NCBI GenBank assembly: GCA_022497155.1 | Contig: MU385718.1 | Span: forward strand, 372,001-436,000 | Reading direction: 5' to 3' | Source: Whalleya microplaca | Lineage: Eukaryota; Ascomycota; Sordariomycetes; Xylariales; Xylariaceae | DNA length: 64,000 bases | Part shown: positions 12,186-21,455 of the stretch, in pieces | Layout: the number at the start of each line of letters is the position of its first letter | Position numbering within the stretch: position 1 is the stretch's first letter | Program-made: the position numbers and the translations under genes | The notes under the pieces: model-generated | The model's input: only the letters and a program-made list of their open reading frames with translations | The model's database searches: none | What the model was told of the DNA's origin: nothing

Positions 12186-15100
12186 ATGTCATCGAACCCT
12201 CCCGACATGGATTCTGGCCAGGATCCAGGAACGACGTCCCAGTCTCCCCCTTCCCCACAATATCACAGACACCCTCTGTTCCCGAGATTGTCGCTCACGA
12301 AGGCCTTGCCACTGCATCTAGCCCTTCCAGCCAGTAAAGAGTCCCCTGGCGCAGAAACGTCTTCGCGTATGATGAGCTCTGTCAGTCATGACGATAGCGC
12401 AATGCCTGAGTCGGCTACAGGTACTGGCCCAGCCAGCACTGGCAGTAAGTCTAATGCAGAACATCCTAACTGTCCTGAAGCAATATGGTCGGGTGAAGCC
12501 GACATCACTAACAACGGCACAGTTGGCCCTGTCGCACCGTCTTTGGCTGCCACTGGCTCGAGACGGCTGTCGCCCCGAAGAAGATCAGTAGAAAGCCTTC
12601 TCGATGGTCGTTTCTCTCCGGGCACAATGACTCGGTATTCTAAGCTGCTATGGGGGTCTTCTCACCCTACCGTCATGTCAGAGGTAGGGCAAACTAGACT
12701 GGACTCCTCAATTCTTGCGTCCAATTTGCGAAATGTAGCGTCGGAAGGAACTTCGCTTCGACACACGTATCAAGCATCAGATCAACTGCAACCTTTCAGA
12801 CAAACATCGGATGACGCTCCACAGGCACCAAAGGTTGATGATCAAAAGAGCAAGCAGCCCCAAGAGGCCGCACCGTCTGTCCCCCGTCCATCGCGGAGTG
12901 TACGATTCATTCTTCCTGAAAAGCCAACAAGGAACCAGACAAAGGAGCAAGAGAACAGAGGCAGCTCTGGTTCCCAAAAGGCCGACGCTAAGCAAAACAC
13001 CGTACCCACTATAGGGGGCACAGGAGACACCGGCGTGTCAGATGTCGAAGCAGCAGGTCGCAGTGCAGGCTCCCACAAAAGACTATCTCGAGCACCGGTA
13101 CTACCGGAGCTTGACTTCACACGAGAGGACAAACAGCTTCAACTGCTCTTTGACACCAGCCGTGACTTCACGACCGAAGATCTGCTCGAACTTGCAGAGG
13201 CACCTATCCCTGCACCGCTTAGGCTCAACTCAGTTCAGAGAAGGGCGGGCATGACAGATCCCGCAGGCCAACGTCGTCTTCAAATAGCTAGGGGGAAAGG
13301 GAAAGGCAAGGGACCGGCTATGCCAGATCCGCAGACATAGAATGATGCGGAATCGTCATTGTGGTCGACTTTGAAGCACCAGACACGACCTTTACCAGAA
13401 CGCCCAGAACGCCCAAATAGTACGGTGTTGCATGGTCTAGTACTCGGTGAATTCGGAGGAAGAGATGTCTCCCTGCCGCCGCATCCACCGCCGAGCCATC
13501 CACCGCCCCCTGTTCCTGCCCGAGCCGCACGCCGAGACGTCCTCCCACAGAAGGGACCGTCTGATATTAAGGGGAAGGGAAAAGAAAAAGCGGACCCTAA
13601 CCTAGATAGCAGTGCTGGCATGTCCAGACACACAGATAGGAACCTTTCAATTCGTGTTACGGGCCCCTCGCACCCCTCGTTGGAACAGAAGGCACCTACC
13701 TCGTCCACCAGCAACCCGCCCGCCTCGTTTTCCGCGCCAGCACCTGCTCCGACACTTTCCCCGGCTCCTGCCCCGAGTCTACCTACAAATCCAGGTTCAA
13801 GAAGTGCGGCTACTCCCGGTGCCTTCCGCCCCTCTGCCAATGCCGGTATTGGACTTGGAATTTCGAACACAACACTACCGTCAGGCCCAGCTATAAATAC
13901 GGGGCCACCCAGCAAAGCAGCACAACAATCAACGAAGAAAGTTCATCAATCCTCGTCTGTTGCCGAGACAGGTCCGTTGACTATCCGCAGAGCGTCCACA
14001 ACACGCGCAGCAAGCACAACAGGATTTCACCCTATTCAAGCAGCCCCCAACCGCTCACTTGTAGATTCATCTTTCTCTTACGATTCATCTACTCTACCCT
14101 CCCTTCCTACCTACCTTAGAGACGAAAGACGTTTCAGCCCACACATCATTCCCATTAATCCCCGTACTGCAGACCAGTCACTTCGATTCTCTCATCCTGG
14201 TCCCAGACCAGCTCGCATCGTCGAGGAGGTACAAACCACTGCCCCACAGGGAGAGCTCGTTGTCTATCAACATCCTGCGGAATCTTCTGCCCAGCGTAGC
14301 GCCTCCGGTAAGTTCACCATTCCAACTTCAAATTGGAGACATTGCTGACACGCCTCAAAGCTGCTGGCCCTTCTACCCATAATAGTGAGATTCATTCGAA
14401 TCAGCAACATAGTAACAACGGTAAGTTTCAGTATTATGACTATTTTCCTCATGGATGTCCCGACATGCTGATCGATCTTCTAGGCTCAGGTGTACCACCT
14501 GCTGTAATCGAGGCAACAGATCAACTCTCGCACTTAGCAAGCCACCTTTCAGAAGAGTCCAAGATGGCAGACCAATTCGAGTCCGAGAGCGAGTATGAGT
14601 TCTATGCCGCTCGAGGTCACCTGGACCCGCGCGTGCACATGCGCGCCCCGCTGTTCGATGAGAGCAGCTCACGGTACAGTGACGAGAGTTTTGGTGATTT
14701 CACTCCGGGGTCTGTTGTTGCGTCCAGCACGCCCAACCGCACCTATGAATGGGTCACTGCTTACGTCCGCAGCGAGATCCAGCGGTTCCAGCAGTATGGC
14801 CCGCAGGCTCACCCAGCGACCCTGCCTCCTCTCTCTACTGACGAGGGCATTCGCGCCTTCATTCGACGCGAGGTCGACATCGTCGGCCCTCAGGTATCAA
14901 ACTACTGGACCGCACAGGAAGTCCACTTCCGAAACTCCCAGACGGAGCAGTCCATCTTGAACCAGGTGACCAGCGTCATGGAGAATGGAGTTGGTCCCAA
15001 CCATGTTTCCCCCATCGTGGGCTTCACTCCGCACGACCCCTTCTACGACGGTAACATCGTACGAGAAGCTGCTGAGGCTGCTGAGGCTGCTCAAGCTGCT

Positions 15101-15835
15101 CAAGCTGCTCAAGCTGCTCAAGCTGCTCACGCTGCTCAGGCAAACCACTCTCACGGCGCACAAGGTGCTGCCCAAGTGAACCACGCTCATGGTGTCTCGG
15201 GACCTCAGCAACACGGAGTGCAGCATCAGCAAGAAGAGCCGGCCATTCCTGTCCACCATGCCGCTCCTGCGCAGCACGCACACATTTCGGGTCACCACGC
15301 CTTCACGGCTGGTCAACTTTACGCACAGCATGGAGGAAACGCTGCCAACGCTGGGATTGTCGCAAACCCCGTAACCGCCGCCAACGCCGCCAACGTCGGC
15401 AACGTAGCACCAGGATTGGCGCCTCAAGCCAATGCGTCTCAGCGCGGATCATCTGCCACTCGTTCTCAGAAATCCAACGATCGCAACAGCAACCACAGCG
15501 CCCCCCAGAGCATTGCTTCGTTCGGCGACAAGACCGGATACGTGGTCCAGCGTACGCCCGGTCCCTTCTTGTACGAGGCAGCAGACCTGGAGGTGGTGCG
15601 TATGAAAGAGGAGCAGAGACGTGCGGCCCGAGAGCAGAGACTCAAGCTGCAGGCAGAGAAGGACAAGAAGCGCCGGGCCGAGAAGGCCCAGAAGAAGCTG
15701 AACAGAAAGGCTTCCCAGCGCGGTCTCTCCGCCACGGCCAGCTTTACCGGCTCTCTCCGACGAGCCTTCTTCGGCAGCAAGAAGAACGCTGCTGCTCCCA
15801 ACGTGGAGCGCGAGGAAGGTCGCGGTGGTGAGTAA
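12186..15835 (+). CDS. Large low-complexity protein of unknown function, interrupted by one in-frame TAG
   Basis: Exons 12186-14307, 14361-14420 and 14484-15835; introns of 53 and 63 nt (GTAAGT...CAAAG, GTAAGT...CTAG), both phase 1. The frame is open throughout except for one TAG at 13338-13340. Upstream lie 384 codons from ATG 12186; downstream lie 792 codons in the same frame with no ATG near the restart. No canonical intron removing the TAG could be found. The protein is Ser/Pro/Thr-rich, with GKGKGKGP and KGKGKEKA patches and Ala/Pro repeats. A distinctive block follows (SEYEFYAARGHLDPRVHM, then RAPLFDESSSRYS), then an EAA/QAA repeat and a C-terminal basic coiled coil (about 15600-15720) rich in Arg, Lys and Glu. 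Probably disordered and possibly nuclear, by composition only. A partial copy of the distinctive block lies at 23.4 kb. It may be a decaying gene, a readthrough gene or a base-call error. Confidence 0.65.
15061..15140 (+). repeat. GCTGCTCAA/GAG codon repeat
   Basis: About eight 9-bp units (GCTGCT followed by GAG, CAA, CAC or CAG) encoding EAA, QAA and HAA repeats inside the large low-complexity gene. In-frame units suggest slippage tolerated by the protein. Confidence 0.9.
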
Positions 15836-15872
15836 GGGGTCGTCTGTCACTTTGCTTGGGGTGTCTTGTAAG

Positions 15873-16121
15873 ATTTACGTGTGTCTTGCAAGGGGGTGAA
15901 GGATCGTGGGGATGTTTAAGGAGGGAATTTCACTTCGTATGGGGTAGTTTGCGGGATCTAATTGTGTCTCGCATGGAAGCAGAGCATCGTGTGATGCTTA
16001 ATAATGGAATATGACTTCATACGGGGCGAATTGAAGAAGTTACCTGTGTCTGGCAAGGGAATGGAAGATCACGGGGATACATCAGGGGAAAATGTCACTT
16101 CTGATGAGATGAAATGGGAGG
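15873..16121. repeat. Three diverged tandem repeats of about 83 bp
   Basis: Units start near 15873, 15956 and 16039. Shared landmarks in order are GTGTCT(T/C/G)GCA, a GAAGGATC/GAGCATC/GAAGATC element, an (A)TTTCACTTC-like box and a GGGG(T/C)AGTT-like end. They lie directly behind the stop codon of the large gene, so probably in its 3' UTR. A further decayed partial unit may precede the first. Confidence 0.75.
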
Positions 16122-16557
16122 TTTTACAAGTAATCAAGAAGGGAGAGAATGATCTCTCCTAACGAGGACTGGACTATGAGAATAATGACTGTCTGTGTGT
16201 GTACGTTGTCACGTTTGTAGTAGTACCAATACCACTTGCTCTAATTTGCTAAAATAATTGTCCGCTCTGATGATTATCCTTTTGGGCATTGGAGAGGTAA
16301 TGCTTGATACGTCTAATAGAAGGGGGTAAAAGAGCGTATATACAAGGGGTCTAGGCCAGCTGGCTGAATGGAATGAAGCTGGAGTCGTATATGTCGCAAG
16401 CTTGGTGGGAATACAGGTATGAGATGCGAGTGTTCAGACTAAATACACGTGTGGACCTGACAAGTCCGCTAGTCAGCTAGCCACCTACCTAGCCACCTGT
16501 CATACAGCCCTACTACAGTATTATTTCCATTTCTATATAGATCGCTGGCTCTTCGGA

Positions 16558-16735
16558 AGCATTGATAGATGAATTGGCTAGTTCTTATTGTCGAACTACA
16601 GAGATGTGTGGCTGGTAGCTAAGACGCCCCACCAGCTGTGGCTTATACATAGTAGGAGGCTCACCCTCCTAGACTCTAGTGATGATACTTCCCTAATAAT
16701 AACTACCATGACACTCATAACCTGCGTCTATTTCT
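16558..16735. repeat. Dispersed repeat, copy 1
   Basis: Direct repeat of the sequence at 17061-17236. The best-conserved part is the stretch ending CTCTAGTGATGATACTTCCC (from about 16674) and continuing through TAATAATAACTAC; flanking parts differ mostly by transitions and small indels. No ORF inside. Confidence 0.8.
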
Positions 16736-16876
16736 ACACTTGTAATCAGTATTACCCATGAGAGAGTCCGCTTTACCCCTGAGCTGCTGCTTAACAGCCT
16801 GATCTTCTTCCACCTATCTAGCCATGGTGATTTTGTCAATGTGGGACAAGGTATTGAGGGCCATAGTGGCTGGATT

Positions 16877-17517
16877 AGCGAAACGGTTATTATCACTGTA
16901 GTTCTGGTTATTTCCACGGTAGTATAATGACCTAGGCCTGACATAGTTAGGTAGACCAGGTACTTATCCCGCAGTACATCTCACTAATAAATGGATGTAT
17001 ATCTTCTATTCTCACGCGTAAGATGCTATATATATACCTTCTTGCTAGCGCCGTTAATGGAGGCATTAATAAATCATTATAACTTGTCGGAATACAGGGA
17101 TGTGTGGCTGATAATTCAGGTGGCTGGACGCCCCACACGCTGTGGCTCATATATAGGAGGCTCTGTCTCCTCTGACTCTAGTGATGATACTTCCCTAATA
17201 ATAACTACTATGATACTCATAACCTGCGTCTATTTCAACATAACTCGCCGCGCTATTCGCGTTTGTCGGCGACCTTTTAAGCGTAGCTAGGAGCTACTGT
17301 CAGCAAATTCGGCTATTACAGTAGCTTCAATAGCAAGTGTTGCTTGTAGGCATTAAAGGAATCTTTGAGATTTTAGACCGTTAGAAAAGCTACTTAAATT
17401 TGTTGGGAAAAAGTACCACGGGGCAACTATCTAGTCTACTAGATTACATTTGGTTTAGTAGATTATACTGCCGTGACAATAGGTAACCAGAACTACAGTG
17501 ATAATAACCGTTTCGCT
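16877..17517. mobile_element. 640-bp segment bounded by a perfect 34-bp inverted repeat
   Basis: Positions 16877-16910 (AGCGAAACGGTTATTATCAC...) are the exact reverse complement of 17484-17517, and weaker similarity continues inward (CACGGTAGTATA against TATACTGCCGTG). The segment carries one copy of the dispersed repeat and no coding frame. It may be a non-autonomous inverted-repeat element or the trace of an inversion. No clear target-site duplication is visible at its ends. Confidence 0.6.
17061..17236. repeat. Dispersed repeat, copy 2
   Basis: Second copy of the 16558-16735 repeat. Shared anchors in order: GCATT(A/G)ATA(A/G)AT, ATGTGTGGCTG, GACGCCCCAC, GCTGTGGCT, AGGAGGCTC, then the long perfect match CTCTAGTGATGATACTTCCC onward. 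Confidence 0.8.
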
Positions 17518-18083
17518 GGCGGCTATGCGTAGGCCCGTACTCCTAGCCCTACGGGGCATATCTTAATATATTCGATGTGTGGACCACATACGCTTATAGT
17601 GAGTATATGAAGTAATGCTTGGTAGTGTCGACGACATGGAAGATCCGTAAGTAGGTACCTACCTAATGGCATTAGAAACTGATTCCACGGGCAAGTATTT
17701 GCCCGGCCGTCTGATTTCATTATCACATGGACTCATAGCACCTAGGGAAACCTGCCCAATCCTTCTCCGGCAGCGGACTGCTCGTGGCCGGTATTCAAAG
17801 CCCTGTTGTAGCACCAAGCCTATCCCCCCATTGCACATTCACCAGTTATTGTGTGAATCAGAGCCATTCCAGATCCGCACCGTCCTTCCTAGTCATTGTA
17901 GTCCGTCATCCCAATCAATATACATGCTACACTTCTTTCCCAGAAACATCCGGGAATACCCTTCAAGTAAAGCAAGCTTTCTCCTACATATGATGCAGCT
18001 ACCCACATTCCCTTAATGCCCTAGACTCACCTCTTCTTTTCCTTCAACAGCTAGTTGAAATCACAGTCCAAGCATACTTAATC

Positions 18084-18091
18084 TATATAAG
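18084..18091 (+). promoter_or_regulatory. TATA box of the first C2H2 gene
   Basis: TATATAAG, about 210 bases upstream of the chosen ATG at 18295. A CT-rich stretch before it and the open but ATG-less leader after it suggest transcription starts near 18115-18125. Confidence 0.5.
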
Positions 18092-18294
18092 GAGACATTA
18101 TTAACGGTAACGTCACGTCTAGCATCGTGTTGCTCCGAAAACACAGCGCAAGGTTACAGTATCGTCACCTCTCCGGGCCGAAGATTGGTTACGGGACAGT
18201 CAACGACTGCGAACACAATCCTGTCTGGCTTCCTGCGGGCTGGAAACAGTATCTTCATTTTCAGTTTCGTCTTGCAAAAGCGACTGTTGTAGGT

Positions 18295-19659
18295 ATGTCT
18301 GAAGTCCTGGCCCCGAATCTGTCTCTGATAAATCTAGACGTGACAATGTCCGGATCGTCGGAGGCCTCCGGCGATGGAAGTCAATGGTGGGGACACGTCG
18401 GAGGTTCCTCTGCGCCGCGTTCGGGCAATGACATCGTAGGCCGGTACCCTAATCCCTCCTCCGCCCACCAACAACCGATTCCTGGTAATTCCGATCAGCC
18501 ATTCGAAGAGAACCTTATGACATTGGAGGGATTGGGCCATTCCTTTACCTCGACTCCCGGGGATGTGCTACAATGTCCACCCACGATTCCTCAATACGGC
18601 CAGAACGACTTTGGGTTCAGCACTCCGGCTGTGTATGGATCATCTGGATACTCTGGACCGTTAGTTCCAGAGCAGCTGGGCTCTGGGGTTGGCGCCTCGT
18701 CTCCCTGGAACTCCCCTCTACCCGACTCACCTAGCTCGCTGTACACCATGTCTTCTTACCAGTCAGCTCTACAGGGACCGCCAGGAAGCTTCATGCCATT
18801 GGCTCCGGAGCAGCTAGGCCCTAGTTACGCAGACTCCAATATCCAGCAACTTCTTTCGCCGGATCCACTAACTTCGATACTTCACACATCACCGTTCAGC
18901 CCAGGTTTGCAGGACTTTACAGGAGGTAGTAGGCCATTGGCTCCGGAGCAGCTAGGCCCTAGTTACGTAGACTCCGATGTCCAGCAACTTCTTTCGCCGG
19001 ATTCACTAACTTCGATGCTTTACGCATCACCGTTCAGCCCAGTTTTAGAGGACTTTACAGGAGGTGGTAGGGTCCAGCAACCTCTTTTGCCGGATTCACT
19101 AACTTCGATGCCTCACACATCACCATTCAGCCCAGGTTTGCAGGACTTTACAGGAGGTGGTAGGCCATTGGCTCTAGATCAACCAGGCTTCAGTCTCGGC
19201 GCCCCGGTCGCTTCGGTCTCCCAGGAGGGTGGCACACCAGGTCTACAAAGTTCGACGCCCGCCACATCTTCACGCCAGCCTAGTGTTACAGAGCCTCCAA
19301 GCGAAAAGAAGGACTCCACCACGAAGGTTACGTGTCCGAGCTGCGGGAAGCAATATGTCAATGAATTGTCCTTGCGACAGAACCGAGATACCGCACACAG
19401 CGTTGAACACCGTCACCGGCGTGAAGGTCAACCGAAAGACTTTCCATGCGACCGATGCCCCATGCGGTTCTGGACACAGAGATCATTACATGCGCACCAG
19501 GATAGAATGCACAACCCTAACTCGGAATACCAGAGAAAGTCGAAACATATTGAAGGGGGTGTGCTGTGTCCGTTCGACGGCTGCGGCAAGAGGGCATCAA
19601 GCGAAAAGAGTCTGCAAGAACATAAGTATAGATATCACAAACGACCTAAGCAGACATGA
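18295..19659 (+). CDS. C2H2 zinc-finger-like protein with long internal tandem repeats
   Basis: Single exon, 454 aa from ATG 18295 (MSEVLAPNLS); ATG 18346 is an alternative. The frame is open further upstream but has no ATG. The N-terminal 300 residues are Ser/Pro/Gly/Gln-rich, with 46-residue tandem repeats beginning PLAPEQLGPSY and ending FTGG. Three zinc-finger-like units end the protein: CPSC near residue 347, CDRC near 385 and CPFDGC near 425. In the first unit the first zinc-binding His is replaced by Asn (LRQNRDTAH), so it probably does not bind zinc normally; the other two keep Cys2His2 spacing. Likely a nuclear nucleic-acid-binding protein with a disordered repeat-rich arm. A second C2H2 gene of similar layout follows on the same strand after 540 bases. 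No closer family recognised. Confidence 0.8.
   Translation: MSEVLAPNLSLINLDVTMSGSSEASGDGSQWWGHVGGSSAPRSGNDIVGRYPNPSSAHQQPIPGNSDQPFEENLMTLEGLGHSFTSTPGDVLQCPPTIPQYGQNDFGFSTPAVYGSSGYSGPLVPEQLGSGVGASSPWNSPLPDSPSSLYTMSSYQSALQGPPGSFMPLAPEQLGPSYADSNIQQLLSPDPLTSILHTSPFSPGLQDFTGGSRPLAPEQLGPSYVDSDVQQLLSPDSLTSMLYASPFSPVLEDFTGGGRVQQPLLPDSLTSMPHTSPFSPGLQDFTGGGRPLALDQPGFSLGAPVASVSQEGGTPGLQSSTPATSSRQPSVTEPPSEKKDSTTKVTCPSCGKQYVNELSLRQNRDTAHSVEHRHRREGQPKDFPCDRCPMRFWTQRSLHAHQDRMHNPNSEYQRKSKHIEGGVLCPFDGCGKRASSEKSLQEHKYRYHKRPKQT
18796..19163 (+). repeat. 138-bp coding tandem repeat (2.7 copies)
   Basis: Units start at 18796 and 18934; a third, lacking its first 45-50 bases, spans 19072-19163, and the next unit start (CCATTGGCTCT) follows at 19164. 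The 138-bp period equals 46 codons, so copy number can change without breaking the frame. Copies 1 and 2 are nearly identical, so the duplication is recent. Confidence 0.95.
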
Positions 19660-20134
19660 GGGCTGAATACTGATGGATTCGGAGCTGGCTAGTTGATGGG
19701 GGGATCTTTACAGGAGGGTGGTCATATTCAAAAGTAAATTGCATTCAAGAGATACTTGTATTATATCTAGTCCCTGGCTTCCAATTCAACAGAGAGGAGC
19801 AGGACGACGACTTGACCAGGGGATATTCCATAGGGCAAGTCTAGATTCTATTAATATGCGTTTAAGGAGTTTGTGGATTAAAGCTTTGTCCCCAAGTGTG
19901 ATATCTGCACCTTTTGAAGCATGCCCGGCTATTTGTATGAGGCCAACCAAATGCAGAGCCTTCCTAACTATGAGTTCGTCCAATGGCTGCTATGCTGTGG
20001 TTGCCTCGGTTGACATATTACTCAACTGCCTTAATGCTACTGCTCCGGTTTCCCCCCGGAGACCTATTCACTATCAAGCTCTCCCCACTTGCCAAAGCAT
20101 CCGAACCTTGGTCCGGGGAGCCTACTGCTCATTG

Positions 20135-20142
20135 TATAAATA
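20135..20142 (+). promoter_or_regulatory. TATA box of the second C2H2 gene
   Basis: TATAAATA, 60 bases before ATG 20202. Its position favours 20202 rather than 20403 as the original translation start. Confidence 0.6.
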
Positions 20143-20201
20143 CAATACCTTGCAGCCACTAGATTCCCCATTCCCTCTTCGTCAATCCCCCATCCACAAA
20201 T

Positions 20202-21455
20202 ATGAACCACAACATGGACAGCTTCCCAGTCAGCCAGGGCGAGAAGGATGGTCAGGAACTGACGAACATGCCTCGCGAGCACATTGAATACTCTCCGATA
20301 CCCTCTCCATCATTAATACTAGCTGACATGAACATTGGAACGGGAGACTCCAATGCCAATGCTGGTGGGGATTCGTAGGGTGAATCCTCGCCAGGCATCG
20401 GCATGGAGCCGGGAACCGCGCACGCAAACCTGCGTGGATCCGAAGACGAACTGTATTATATCGATGGCATGCATTCTGCATCTCCTCTTTCCAGCACTCG
20501 TACTAGCTACCACGATCGTATGGTGTCTAGTCCTTTCCCCGGCCCTAGAATCCCCCTCATGTACCCCAACGATCCTCCGTCGTTCCCCCGCCAGTCTCAG
20601 CAATTCGACATTGCCTCGTACCATCCTCTGCCGCGCCCGGAGGCAGCAGGCCCAGTCAGCTCCGGCCCTTTTACCAGCTTACCGGGCCCGTGGCTCCTAG
20701 GCTTAGAGGATGACTCACATGTTTTGCCGAGATATCAACAGGCTCGTAATTTAGCCAATTACCCTACCTCGACTAACGGCGAACGAGCAAATCAGACCGG
20801 CTACACCACAGCACCAGCCCTCCCCGAGAACATGGAACTAAATACTCGGTCTACTAGATCGTACGGAACGATGGTTAACGCCAATTACACTGGAACGCCG
20901 GTCGTTTCCGGAAATACGTATTCAGCGGCTCCTTCTAGTGGATCGTACGGGACGGTGGCTAACGCCGACTACACTAGAGCGCCGGCCGTTTCCGGAACCA
21001 CAAGTTCAACTACTCTAGCTACTGGATCGTACGGAACGATGTCTAACGCCGAAAGAGCAAGCCAGCCCGACAATACTACAGCCCCGGCCAGCCCGGTTAG
21101 AGACCAGCCACCTACCCCTAGCACCCCAGCTGACCCCCCCACCCCACCCGCCCCCGAAAGCCAAGCAACTGTTGGAGAGGGCAGTCACCCGGCTCCGGCC
21201 AGAGCGAGAGCAGGCGCTAAAAGAACGTGTGCCGAATGTGGCGAGACGTTCAAGACTGCAGGAGATCTTCGACAGCATACGTACGCCGAACATCATGAAG
21301 AAGGGGACCCGCTGGGCCCCGTGAGATGTACCGTATGCGGCAAGTTATATAAGAACGATGCAACGATGACTTCCCACCGCCAAAAACTCCATGTTTCTGG
21401 CTCGGCATACCGGAAGGTTATACAGAAGTATCAGTCTACCCAGGGAAGCGATTGA
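20202..21455 (+). CDS. C2H2 zinc-finger protein with 84-bp repeats; frame broken by one TAG at 20376-20378
   Basis: The frame from ATG 20202 (MNHNMDSFPVSQ) runs 58 codons to TAG at 20376-20378, then stays open in the same frame to the TGA at 21453-21455. If translation starts at ATG 20403 the product is 350 aa. The TATA box at 20135 and the coding-like upstream segment suggest the two parts were once one protein of about 417 residues. Two classical C2H2 fingers lie at the C-terminus: CAEC...HTYAEHH from about residue 276, and CTVC...HRQKLH from about residue 309, counting from 20403. The middle is Ser/Thr/Pro-rich with SYGT repeats, then a Pro-rich linker. A probable DNA- or RNA-binding nuclear protein, neighbour and possible distant relative of the gene at 18295. 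The short upstream frame could also act as a uORF. Confidence 0.7.
20858..21070 (+). repeat. 84-bp coding tandem repeat (2.5 copies)
   Basis: Units begin at 20858, 20942 and 21026 with ATCGTACGG(A/G)ACG(A/G)TG. The period is exactly 28 codons, encoding SYGT...N(A)xYT...VSG blocks. The third copy fades after about 45 bases. Confidence 0.9.

Larger units (their letters stand above)
15836..18294. other. Repeat-rich intergenic region
   Basis: About 2.5 kb with the tandem repeats, dispersed repeats and inverted repeat listed separately. I find no supported gene. The last 200 bases are the leader of the next gene, with a TATA box. Confidence 0.6.

Noticed and set aside
13359..14348. Treating the second half of the large gene as an independent gene
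   Set aside because: That frame begins at a TTG, has no ATG for about 260 bases and no promoter, and lies in the same frame as the upstream half.
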